A DNA stretch of 64,000 nt from CBDDBH01 sp965225625 (lineage in GTDB: Bacteria > Pseudomonadota > Gammaproteobacteria > JADZEE01): the NCBI GenBank assembly GCA_965225625.1, contig CBDDBH010000034.1, positions 124,001-188,000 of the forward strand, written 5' to 3'. The first letter of the stretch is position 1. Each line of letters opens with the position of its first letter. The notes beneath the pieces are model-generated. The model was given only the letters and a program-made list of their open reading frames with translations. It was not told the DNA's origin and did no database searches. Made by a program: the position numbers and the translations under genes. Of the stretch, positions 51,501 through 58,751 are shown piece by piece.

Positions 51501-52887
51501 CTTGATTCGCAGTCGTTTGGAAGGTAGCGGACCAATTACGGGCGAACAACTGGCAGAACAGATACAGCTACCCGTCATGGACATTAACGTGGCGCTTGCC
51601 CGGCTCGAGACGCAAGGTGCAGTGCTGCGCGGTGATTTCACAGGCGGTAGTCCTACCGAAGAGTGGTGCGATCGACGGTTGCTTGCACGCGTTCACCGCT
51701 ACACGGTCAAACGTCTACGCGCAGAGATTGAGCCGGTCAGTTCGGCGGACTTTTTGCGTTTCCTGTTCCGCTGGCAACACGTAGCGCCAAGCGCGCGGCT
51801 GCAGGGACCGCGAGCCCTGGAAGTCATTGTCGAACAGCTCCAGGGTTTCGAGATCCAGGCGGCCGCCTGGGAAGGCGATGTGTTACCGAACCGAGTCAAG
51901 GACTACGAACCGGGCTACCTCGATGATCTGTGTTTGTCGGGCCGGGCAATATGGATGCGGCGCAGCGCACCGCGCACGGTCCAAAGCGCCGACCGGGCAC
52001 CCAGTCCGGTGCGTTCCACGCCGATTACCCTGGTGCCGCGTGCGACGCTGCCAACCTGGCGCTGCCTGGAAGCCGAGCGACCGGACGCTGCGCCGAGCTT
52101 GTCAGTTCACGCTCGTCAAACGCTCGATTTTATCGATACCCGGGGCGCATCATTTTTCGATGATCTGGTTGAAGGGACCCATCTTTTGGGCAGCCAAACT
52201 GAGCAGGCGTTGAGCGAACTCGTAGCACGCGGTTTGGTGCGCTCAGATAGCTTTCGTGGTTTGCGAGCGTTACTGGTGCCCAGCAATCGCCGTAGGCCAC
52301 TGAACGGTGGACGCCGCCGCCGGCGGACCGCAACTTTTGGCGTTGCAGATGCAGGCCGCTGGGTGGCAATGAACGATCACGGGGTCTGCGCAGATCCCGA
52401 TGTCGCTGGCGAGGCCATTGCATGGACTTTGCTGCAGCGCTATGGGGTGGTGTTTCGACGCATGTTGGAACGGGAAGGTGGATTACCGCCATGGCGCGAC
52501 TTGTTGCGGGTATTCCACCGACTGGAGGCGCGGGGCGAAATCCGCGGGGGACGTTTTGTGGCCGGTTTTTCCGGCGAACAATTCGCCTTGCCCGGTGCAG
52601 TATCTGAACTCCGTGCGCAACGGCGCACCGCTGCAGAGGGTGAACTGGTGTCGGTGAGCGCTGCCGATCCGTTGAACTTGATGGGGATACTGACGCCCGG
52701 GACACGCGTTCCGGCACTGGCCAGTAATCGCGTCCTGTACCGCGACGGGGTGCCGGTGGCCGTGCAGCTGGGTAAAGAGGTGCGTTTGCTGATTGATATG
52801 CCAGACGCCGCTGCCTGGCAGGCCAAGAACGCGCTGATACGCCGGCGGGTACCGCCAGAACTCAAGGTGTATCTAGGAGGTCGCTGA
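48550..52887 (+). CDS. lhr: Lhr-type large DEAD/DEAH helicase
   Basis: A 1445-residue protein. Motif I is APTGSGKTLAAFLC near residue 42, motif II is DEIH near 165, and motif III is LSATQNP. The second RecA domain has HHGSLSREKRLDAEQRLKSG, LVATASLELGIDIGDVDLV and QRVGRSGHG. The long C-terminal region (winged helix and Lhr-specific domains) includes FGGRVNRAWGLALRKRF and the ending AWQAKNALIRRRVPPELKVYLGG. Length is close to that of E. coli Lhr (about 1540). It is a 3'-5' translocase active on DNA and RNA:DNA hybrids, probably in repair. It follows the HDOD gene by 65 nt. Confidence 0.95.
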   Translation: MLDSFHPAVANWFRRSFAEPTQCQQRAWPIIQRQSSVLIAAPTGSGKTLAAFLCAIDDLVKRGQAGELEQCPQVLYVSPLKALSNDIQRNLELPLAGIRDELLAAGEEAVEIRTFVRTGDTPQAMRAAMRRIPPHIVVTTPESLYIMLTSDSGRELLKSVRTVIVDEIHAIADSKRGSHLALTLERLAALAEQPPVRIGLSATQNPIDEIGRFLVGGQGQAEIVDTGHGRQRDLAIELPASPLEPVMSGEVWKEIHARLLALIAAHRTTLIFVNTRRMAERIAHHLSEQMGDEDVTSHHGSLSREKRLDAEQRLKSGKLRALVATASLELGIDIGDVDLVCQIGSTRSIATFLQRVGRSGHGVGRVPKGRLFPLSRDELVESIALLDSIRRGELDRLHIPRNVLDVLAQQIVASVACEDWDEDALYDMLRRAFPYQDLSRQAFDQVVRMLAEGFSTRRGRGSAYLHRDAVNKRLRARRGAKLTAVTCGGAIPDLASYEVRLEPTNAFVGTLDEDFAIESLAGDIFQLGNTSWRILRVESGTVRVEDAHGQPPNIPFWMGEAPARTMELSAAVARLRQDVEDRLNGDTQAAMRWLTDDVGVAEPVARQAVDYLVIAHAPFGALPTHDTLIMERFFDESGGMQLVIHSPFGGRVNRAWGLALRKRFCRQFNFELQAAATEDAIVLSLGETHSFPLDEVWHYLKPETVRDVLTQALLDAPMFTARWRWNATCAFALRRFHGGKKVPARLQRMYSDDLVAVVFPDQLACAENVVGRREIPDHPLVNQTIDDCLTEAMDIDSLQALLAEIASGRKRLIAKDLTEPSPLAYEVLTARPYAFLDDAPLEERRTQAVISRRWLDPQTAADIGKLDPAAIERVRAEAWPDAANIDELHDALCVLGFLTEREGLSGGVDVAGTSRVDWSGFFAKLCTSGRATRLSVTEDLRLWVATERLPHLLAVHGDAAMTPDVVVPAEFLAQVWTYEDALVDLIRSRLEGSGPITGEQLAEQIQLPVMDINVALARLETQGAVLRGDFTGGSPTEEWCDRRLLARVHRYTVKRLRAEIEPVSSADFLRFLFRWQHVAPSARLQGPRALEVIVEQLQGFEIQAAAWEGDVLPNRVKDYEPGYLDDLCLSGRAIWMRRSAPRTVQSADRAPSPVRSTPITLVPRATLPTWRCLEAERPDAAPSLSVHARQTLDFIDTRGASFFDDLVEGTHLLGSQTEQALSELVARGLVRSDSFRGLRALLVPSNRRRPLNGGRRRRRTATFGVADAGRWVAMNDHGVCADPDVAGEAIAWTLLQRYGVVFRRMLEREGGLPPWRDLLRVFHRLEARGEIRGGRFVAGFSGEQFALPGAVSELRAQRRTAAEGELVSVSAADPLNLMGILTPGTRVPALASNRVLYRDGVPVAVQLGKEVRLLIDMPDAAAWQAKNALIRRRVPPELKVYLGGR

Positions 52888-52965
52888 ATTTCGCAGTCGC
52901 GGACGGAGGCCTACTGAACCTGTGTCTCATCCACTGCGGGCCAGGCCTGTAGTAGTATTGTCCCG

Positions 52966-53967
52966 GTGCGTAGAAGTGTGCTCGAGATTCTCGGCATCGT
53001 GGCCGTATGTATTGCGGTGGTCGTTGGATTTCTGTTTTACCTTACCTCCATGCCTGGCAACCGGTTGCGCGTCGCAAGCGAGCAGATAACACCTGAATTG
53101 ACCTCACAGGCTGGGCGCCTGTCAGCGCACGTCTATCATTTATCGCGCCAAATAGGTATCCGCCACCAGAGCGTGCCGGAGAATCTGAACGCCACCTCCA
53201 TTTATATTGAAAGCGCCTTCGTTGAGGCGGGTTATCGTGTTCGCCTGGAGGAGTTCAGGAGTCGTGGGGTGCAGGTGCGCAATGTCGAGGCAGAACTCGC
53301 CGGCGATGGTGGCGAATTAATAATCATCGGTGCCCATTACGATACATTGCCCTGGTCCAAGGGCGCGAATGACAACGCATCCGGAGTGGCTGCACTGCTG
53401 GAGATTGCGCAGCGGTTTTCCGGCCGCCGGTTCAGCCACACGCTGCGTTTCGTGGCATTCGCGAACGAGGAAGCTCCGTTTTTTCGGACTGAGGACATGG
53501 GTAGCTGGGTTTATGCGCGTCGCTCCAGCGAACGCGGAGAACGCGTTCGTGCTATGTATGCGCTGGAAATGCTGGGTTACTACAACGATTCCCCCGGGAG
53601 CCAACGTTATCCACGCATCATGGCCCCGTTTTATCCTGACACCGCGAATTTTGTCGCATTGGTAAGTAATTTGGATTCGCGCGCGTTGCTATTGCGTTCC
53701 ATCGCCGCTTTTCGGGCCGGCGGCACATTCCCCGCAGAAGGCCTGAGTGCACCACAGGCGCTGGTGCCCGACGTGCGCCGTTCTGACCACGCTTCATTCT
53801 GGGAGTTTGGCTACCCTGCCATCATGATTACCGATTCCGGCGGGTTCCGATACCCGTTCTACCACACGAGTCTGGACCAGGCGGAAGACCTCAATTATAC
53901 GAGCATGGCCAGAGTGGTAGACGGTCTGGTAATAATGATCGAAGCCGAAGCAAACCTTAAGCAATAG
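52966..53967 (+). CDS. M28-family zinc metallopeptidase, membrane-anchored
   Basis: A 333-residue protein from GTG at 52966, with an N-terminal helix (VLEILGIVAVCIAVVVGFLFYL) as anchor or signal. The M28 metal ligands are visible: His in IIGAHYDTL, Asp in GANDNASGVAALLE, the Glu pair in FANEEAPFF and His in RRSDHASFWEFGYPAIMITD. The family includes aminopeptidases and glutaminyl cyclase-like enzymes that act on periplasmic or extracellular peptides. It is 78 nt behind the Lhr gene and followed by a repeat-rich region. Confidence 0.9.
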   Translation: MRRSVLEILGIVAVCIAVVVGFLFYLTSMPGNRLRVASEQITPELTSQAGRLSAHVYHLSRQIGIRHQSVPENLNATSIYIESAFVEAGYRVRLEEFRSRGVQVRNVEAELAGDGGELIIIGAHYDTLPWSKGANDNASGVAALLEIAQRFSGRRFSHTLRFVAFANEEAPFFRTEDMGSWVYARRSSERGERVRAMYALEMLGYYNDSPGSQRYPRIMAPFYPDTANFVALVSNLDSRALLLRSIAAFRAGGTFPAEGLSAPQALVPDVRRSDHASFWEFGYPAIMITDSGGFRYPFYHTSLDQAEDLNYTSMARVVDGLVIMIEAEANLKQ

Positions 53968-54777
53968 CGGGGCTCAGCTGTCCCCCACAGTAATCAAAAT
54001 AAAGGGGGAGGGCTGGCAGAGATTGTCCACGATGTGAAAATACATTAATTATTAATCTTGGTAAAATTCAATTGGTTAAGAAAAATATTTCAGAAGAAAT
54101 CTCAGAACCTGGTTACAGTTCACGGTAGCTTCTCAACGCAGTTGACCAATCTCGGCGAACTGATCCCTTATAGGATAGCCAATCCGAAGCGACGAACTTC
54201 CAGTTCGTATTATTCTCTGGGTAATTTAGTGAGTGAGTAGTGCACTCGCCGGTTAGTCCGCATATTTCATGAAGGATCGTGGATGCTCGCGCAGGACGCG
54301 TGCGGCTGGGCGCCGCGCTGGAGCGCCAAGCATAGCCGTAGCTATGGATGGCGTGAAGCGCAAGCTCAGGCGTGCGCGGACCCGCGAGCGCCAGGATAGC
54401 CGCGCGATGCGGCACACACTGTCCTTTGCCGTGGTTGACATGGAACCTTTACAACGCCTGGGTTTCACTCGCATCGTGTGGCGCCTTCGTGAAATATGCG
54501 GGCTAGTCACTGTTACTCACTACTTTACGGGTATACGTGGAGAACGTTCTCGCGTTGGCGGGGCTGACCAATAGGCCTATTGAAAAGCGCATTATTAAAG
54601 CAGTTGGACGGTTGCGGATCTGAGGAAAATCCAGAACTTAAAATAAAAACAATGACTTAACTTAAGAGATCGATAAATAAATAATACTGTACGGGAATAA
54701 TTACCAGCAGAATGACCGAGATTTGCAAGATTATGTTATTACAGTAAAATTCATGCCCCGATTAACGAGAGATAACC
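53968..54777. other. Repeat-rich intergenic region
   Basis: 810 bases without a supported gene. The middle is occupied by the 254-bp element at 54253-54506. The part before (53968-54252) and after (54507-54777) is AT-rich with no recognised gene; the last bases must carry the promoter of the hipBA operon. A partial inverted match (AGTGAGT/ACTCACT) just outside the element's ends may belong to it. Confidence 0.6.
54253..54506. mobile_element. MITE-like element with 23-bp terminal inverted repeats
   Basis: 254 bp, with ends 54253-54275 and 54484-54506 matching in 20 of 23 bases in inverted orientation. The ends have the same sequence as the CTAG-ended repeats at 8902, 29601 and 57631 (AAATATGCGGGCTAG). 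The interior is GC-rich with no intact gene, and a short Arg-rich open frame in it is not credible. No transposase for it lies in the window. Confidence 0.65.
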
Positions 54778-55017
54778 GTGACATTACCGATCAGTAAGAT
54801 CAGCACATGCTATGAGCTTGGACGCATATTGCGTGAGAAACGCAAAATCGATGGCATTACTCAGGTCGAGTTAGCGGCTCTAACGGGACTTGGCGTCCGT
54901 TTTGTCTCGGAATTGGAAAACGGGAAGGAAACCGCGGAAATCGGAAAAGTGTTGTCCGTGCTAACCGGACTTGGCCTGTCGGTCGCGATCTTTCACCGTG
55001 GTTGGCCCGAGAAATGA
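54778..55017 (+). CDS. hipB: HipB-like antitoxin, XRE-family DNA-binding protein
   Basis: A 79-residue protein with a helix-turn-helix domain of the HipB/y4mF type: LGRILREKRKIDGITQVELAALTGLGVRFVSELENGKETAEIGKVLSVLTGLGLSV. The start GTG at 54778 follows a GAGAGAT stretch. Its stop overlaps the hipA start by ATGA, so the two are translationally coupled. It should repress its own promoter and neutralise the HipA partner. The short C-terminus (FHRGWPEK) is typical of this group. Confidence 0.9.
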   Translation: MTLPISKISTCYELGRILREKRKIDGITQVELAALTGLGVRFVSELENGKETAEIGKVLSVLTGLGLSVAIFHRGWPEK

Positions 55018-56261
55018 TTGAGCAACTCGACGTCTACCTCTATGGTCGGTTGCTGGCGAAGCTAAGCGTAAATGAACGCAGGCGACTCGAACTGGACTAC
55101 ACGGAAACAGCTTTCGCTCAAGGGGTTCCTATTTCCGTGGCTATGCCGCTTGCGAATGTGCCGTATCCGGATGAGCGGGTGCGCCCCTATTTCTCCAATT
55201 TACTGCCTGAATCGGAAGTGCGAGTTGCAGTTGCTCGGCAAATCGGCGTGTCATCGGCCAATGATTTCGGCCTGTTGGTCGCACTGGCGGGAGATTGTCC
55301 GGGCGCGGTCACGATCATGCCGTCAGGCGCTGAGATGACAGTACCGGGTGAATATCGGGCTTTGGCTGAACACGAACTGCATGCGCTGGTTGAGTTGCTG
55401 CCGCAACGCCCGTTGTTGGCTAACGTCGAAGGGGTGCGCCAGACGCTGGCGGGCGGCCAAAACAAGCTCGCGGTGGCGGTAATGGACGGCATCGTACACG
55501 CCTGTCTCGGTGCTAGTGCGAGTACCCATATAGTAAAGGCACCGATTGCAGGGCTACTCGACACGGTCGATAACGAGGCGTTTTGCATGACGCTGGCGGC
55601 GGCTATAGGGCTGCCCGTTGCCAAGGTCTCAGTACGTGAAGTTATTGATCGCCTACTTGTAGTGCAACGCTTTGACCGGATTAGCGAGAATTCGACGGTA
55701 ACTCGACTGCACCAAGAGGATTTTTGCCAGGCTTTGAGTGTGTTGCCAGAGATAAAATTCCAACGTGAGGGCGGATTAGGTATCGGCAACTGTGTTGACG
55801 CGGTTCGTCGCTACAGTACGCGACCAGCCGCAGATATGCGCGCGTTGTTGCAATGGGTCTTATTTAACTATTTGATCGGAAACTGCCTGGCACACGGCAA
55901 GAATCTGGCTCTTCTTTATGGCCGTCATGGGCCGCAACTCGCGCCGTTTTACGATTTGATGTGCACGGTCGTATATCCCGAGATCAATGATCGATTGGCC
56001 ATGTCTATAGGCGGCGAAGACAGGGCCGATTGGGTTATTGCCAGTCGCTGGAAGCGCCTCGCCGCGGAAATCGGCGTAAACTATCGTTACTTGCGTGGCT
56101 TGCTAACCGACATGGCCAGCCAGATTCCAACGGCAGCACGGGCATTGGCAGAGGATTTCCAGCGAGCACACGGCTACAGCGCAGTGATACCGCCTGTTGT
56201 ACGCGTAATCGAAAACCGGGCTCGCAAAGTCGACGTTTCGTTTGCGCAAGAAGCCGCCTGA
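55014..56261 (+). CDS. hipA: HipA-like kinase-fold toxin with altered catalytic residue
   Basis: A 415-residue protein from ATG at 55014. The N-terminal couple_hipA domain (QLDVYLYGRLLAKLSVNERRRLEL) is followed by the kinase-like domain: a Gly-rich loop in RQTLAGGQNKLAVAV, FCMTLAAAIGLPVAKVSV, LLVVQRFDRI and LAPFYDLMCTVVYPE (the second metal-binding Asp). The catalytic loop, usually GNxDxHxKN, reads GNCLAHGKN here, so the catalytic Asp (Asp309 in E. coli HipA) is replaced by Leu (codon CTG). In E. coli HipA phosphorylates glutamyl-tRNA synthetase; this copy is probably inactive or altered. Confidence 0.9.
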   Translation: MIEQLDVYLYGRLLAKLSVNERRRLELDYTETAFAQGVPISVAMPLANVPYPDERVRPYFSNLLPESEVRVAVARQIGVSSANDFGLLVALAGDCPGAVTIMPSGAEMTVPGEYRALAEHELHALVELLPQRPLLANVEGVRQTLAGGQNKLAVAVMDGIVHACLGASASTHIVKAPIAGLLDTVDNEAFCMTLAAAIGLPVAKVSVREVIDRLLVVQRFDRISENSTVTRLHQEDFCQALSVLPEIKFQREGGLGIGNCVDAVRRYSTRPAADMRALLQWVLFNYLIGNCLAHGKNLALLYGRHGPQLAPFYDLMCTVVYPEINDRLAMSIGGEDRADWVIASRWKRLAAEIGVNYRYLRGLLTDMASQIPTAARALAEDFQRAHGYSAVIPPVVRVIENRARKVDVSFAQEAA

Positions 56262-56360
56262 GGCAACATATCGCGTAATTGTGTCTGGATCAGGGCGAGT
56301 ACGGATCAGCTATACTGATTGCGTTGTTCAGACGCTAAAGCAAAGGCAGGGGTGATCGCA

Positions 56361-56567
56361 ATGAACAATAGAGACCGATTGATCGACATCATGTTGGAGC
56401 GCAATCTGGAGCGTCGCGAGATTGCGGATTTGGTTTCAGTCAAATGCGAAACTGTGGATCATTGGCTGCTACCGCGGGAGTCGGGTAATCTCGAGGAAAT
56501 ACCCGATATGGCCATCGAACTCATCGAAATGAAACTCGGGCAACGCACAGAGCCCTCTACCGAGTAG
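56361..56567 (+). CDS. Small helix-turn-helix-like protein
   Basis: A 68-residue protein from ATG at 56361. The segment RREIADLVSVKCETVDHWLLPRES has the shape of an XRE-type helix-turn-helix (helix, turn, recognition helix ending in WL). The rest is acidic and helical (DMAIELIEMKLGQRTE). It lies 6 nt before the radical SAM gene, so the pair is co-transcribed. It may regulate that operon or be a DNA-binding partner; not recognised further. Confidence 0.6.
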   Translation: MNNRDRLIDIMLERNLERREIADLVSVKCETVDHWLLPRESGNLEEIPDMAIELIEMKLGQRTEPSTE

Positions 56568-56573
56568 TCCGCA

Positions 56574-57551
56574 GTGTCTTCGTCGCGCGACAACGTCAAC
56601 TATTTGCTCGATCCTTTTGAGCCTGCCTATTTGTCCTTATACCGTTCCGGTGAACTCAATGAGCGAGTTGCCGCCGGGCTGCGCGAACTTGAGGACTGTT
56701 GCGCATGTCCGCGCAATTGTCATGTAAATCGTCTGGTCGATGAGGCGCGTGTGTGTCACACCGGACGGTTGGCGCGGGTTGCCAGCGCATTCCCACATTT
56801 TGGTGAGGAAGATTGTCTGCGCGGCTGGAATGGTTCTGGCACTATTTTTTTCGGCGCCTGCAATTTGCGTTGTGTCTTTTGTCAGAATTGGGACATCAGC
56901 CAGCACCCGGCAGGTGACGAATGCAGTGCCGATCAGATTGCGCAGGTCATGCTCGACCTGCAATCGCAAGCTTGTCACAACATCAATTTCGTCACGCCTG
57001 AGCACGTAGTGCCGCAGGTGATCGAGGCAATAGCAGCAGCGATCCCGCGAGGATTCCGACTGCCCATTGTCTATAACACCAGTGCTTATGACTCGGTCGC
57101 GTCCTTGCGATTACTCGATGGGATTGTGGACATTTATATGCCGGATTTTAAGTTTTGGCAGCGAGAAAGCGCGCGGCGCTTGGCGAAAGCTAAGGATTAC
57201 CCGGAGCGCGCGCGCGAGGCAATTATCGAGATGCACCGCCAGGTCGGGTCGTTGCAGTTTGGACCCGACGGACTTGCCCGCCGAGGAGTGCTGGTCAGAC
57301 ATCTCGTAATGCCGGGTCAGTTAGATGAATTGTCTGCTATTTGCCAATGGATTGCGGCCGAGCTGGACGAAGATACTTATATAAACATCATGGGCCAGTA
57401 TCAGCCGCAGTATCAGGTAGGGGATGACTCCGCAGCGGCTAAGCGGCGTTACGATGAGATTGATCGGCTGCCTCGAACGGCGGAACTTGATAATGCTTTC
57501 GAATGCGCGCGACGTGCGGGTTTATGGCGGCTCGACGAACGTTGGTTGTAG
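56574..57551 (+). CDS. Radical SAM protein, PflX-like
   Basis: A 325-residue protein from GTG at 56574. The radical SAM cluster motif CxxxCxxC is CNLRCVFC in FFGACNLRCVFCQNWDIS, near residue 99. An additional N-terminal cluster of cysteines (DCCACPRNCHVNRL and VCHTG) and the sequence INFVTPEHVVPQVIEAI match the COG1313/PflX group. The group is annotated as pyruvate-formate-lyase-activating-like but no pyruvate formate-lyase lies nearby, so it probably acts on another protein or cofactor. Ends close to a CTAG-type repeat. Confidence 0.87.
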   Translation: MSSSRDNVNYLLDPFEPAYLSLYRSGELNERVAAGLRELEDCCACPRNCHVNRLVDEARVCHTGRLARVASAFPHFGEEDCLRGWNGSGTIFFGACNLRCVFCQNWDISQHPAGDECSADQIAQVMLDLQSQACHNINFVTPEHVVPQVIEAIAAAIPRGFRLPIVYNTSAYDSVASLRLLDGIVDIYMPDFKFWQRESARRLAKAKDYPERAREAIIEMHRQVGSLQFGPDGLARRGVLVRHLVMPGQLDELSAICQWIAAELDEDTYINIMGQYQPQYQVGDDSAAAKRRYDEIDRLPRTAELDNAFECARRAGLWRLDERWL

Positions 57552-57630
57552 CCGGTCCAGGTGGCCTGTTTCAGCAGGCGCGCGGAACATCGTCAGTGTG
57601 TAATTGCGAGACCCTGACTTCTTCCGAAGT

Positions 57631-57652
57631 CCTCACGCAATATCCGGGCTAG
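57631..57652. repeat. Degenerate CTAG-ended repeat
   Basis: CCTCACGCAATATCCGGGCTAG, a diverged copy of the right-end repeat seen at 8902-8928 and 54484-54506. Its CTAG supplies the TAG stop codon of the minus-strand FHA gene (57649-57651). Confidence 0.55.
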
Positions 57653-58584
57653 TGAATCGCCTGGCTAACCGTTTCGGGCGGGACGAAAGTACCATGCGAG
57701 GACAGGTCGGTGACGCGTACGGTTTCCTTGTCGCATAATTCCACGATCAAGTGTTTTCGTGAAACTGAGCGGTAAGCGCTATCGATATTGATTTGATTGC
57801 TCAGGTGTCGACCGACAATGTTTCGCCCGTCACTGAGAATATAGGCGTGCCCAGCGTCGTCGACCAAGGCAAATTTTTCGCCGGCAATCAACTTAAAACG
57901 GTGCTTGGACAAAAGGATCTCGACTGTAGCGCCTTTAGGCAAACGCAGCGTAACGGCCTCGCCGCGGGGAAGTCGTTCGTACGGATTGATAAAGCGGTGC
58001 GACTCTTCCAGTTGCATCAAGTCAAATATTACCGTGTCCTTAGTGCCTATTCCGCGCATATCCTCCGCGACTTCCGGTATCACATCCTGATCGGTAAACG
58101 GCTTGCTGGTACGCGCGCGATATAACATATTCAACAGTTCTTGACGCGAGCCGAGATACTGCAGGTATTTGACCAGCGCTACTTTTTTGTATTCGTCAAA
58201 TTCGGGGCCCAATGGATTCAGGCCAGCAATTATGTCGCGCCATTCATGATCATTTGAGAATGCCTTGACGCCCACATCACGGATCAGCGCACCGGTGTTT
58301 TCCGGATCTTCGATGCATTTTTCCAGTATGCCGATAAATTGCCGCTCCACCTGTCGGATACCGTTAGCCTCGTGCAGTAACTCCGGCGCCGGCAAGCGGA
58401 TCATATCGGTGAATTTTTGCAGCGGGATAGCGGTTCGGCCGGCGGTGGCAAATTCGAAATCGCATAACGCACGAAATGTATAGTCGTGTTGGCCGATATG
58501 CAGCACCAAGGGTTTGCTCATCAAGCCCTGTAACCAACCCCTGGCACGTTCGCCGCTAGCCTTTTGAAAGATATTGGTAAGCAT
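57649..58584 (-). CDS. FHA-domain protein with large N-terminal helical region
   Basis: A 311-residue protein. The last 80 residues form an FHA domain: ILSDGRNIVGRHLSNQINI, YRSVSRKHLIVELCD and VTDLSSHGTFVPPE, including the Arg, Ser and His-Gly-Thr residues that bind phosphothreonine. The N-terminal 230 residues (LHIGQHDYTFRALCDFEFA, FDEYKKVALVKYLQYLGSRQELLNMLY) have no recognised fold. FHA proteins usually work with Ser/Thr kinases or secretion systems; none lies nearby. Its stop codon lies in a dispersed repeat, so its 3' end may have been changed. Confidence 0.78.
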   Translation of the reverse strand: MLTNIFQKASGERARGWLQGLMSKPLVLHIGQHDYTFRALCDFEFATAGRTAIPLQKFTDMIRLPAPELLHEANGIRQVERQFIGILEKCIEDPENTGALIRDVGVKAFSNDHEWRDIIAGLNPLGPEFDEYKKVALVKYLQYLGSRQELLNMLYRARTSKPFTDQDVIPEVAEDMRGIGTKDTVIFDLMQLEESHRFINPYERLPRGEAVTLRLPKGATVEILLSKHRFKLIAGEKFALVDDAGHAYILSDGRNIVGRHLSNQINIDSAYRSVSRKHLIVELCDKETVRVTDLSSHGTFVPPETVSQAIH

Positions 58585-58751
58585 TACGTTTTTCTATTAA
58601 ATCAGGACGTTAATGACATTAGGTGATAATGTTATTAAATCGTAAAGCCTGTGTGCTTGGAAATCAAGCTGAATCTCAAACTCTGTTGATATTAATAGGA
58701 TTGTACCAACTCAACGTCGACTTGCAGATACCTGAAATGTGACGCGGTCGA

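Noticed and set aside
54269..54574. 101-codon frame inside the MITE-like element
   Set aside because: It crosses the element's right end, is Arg-rich and has no motif; treated as non-coding.
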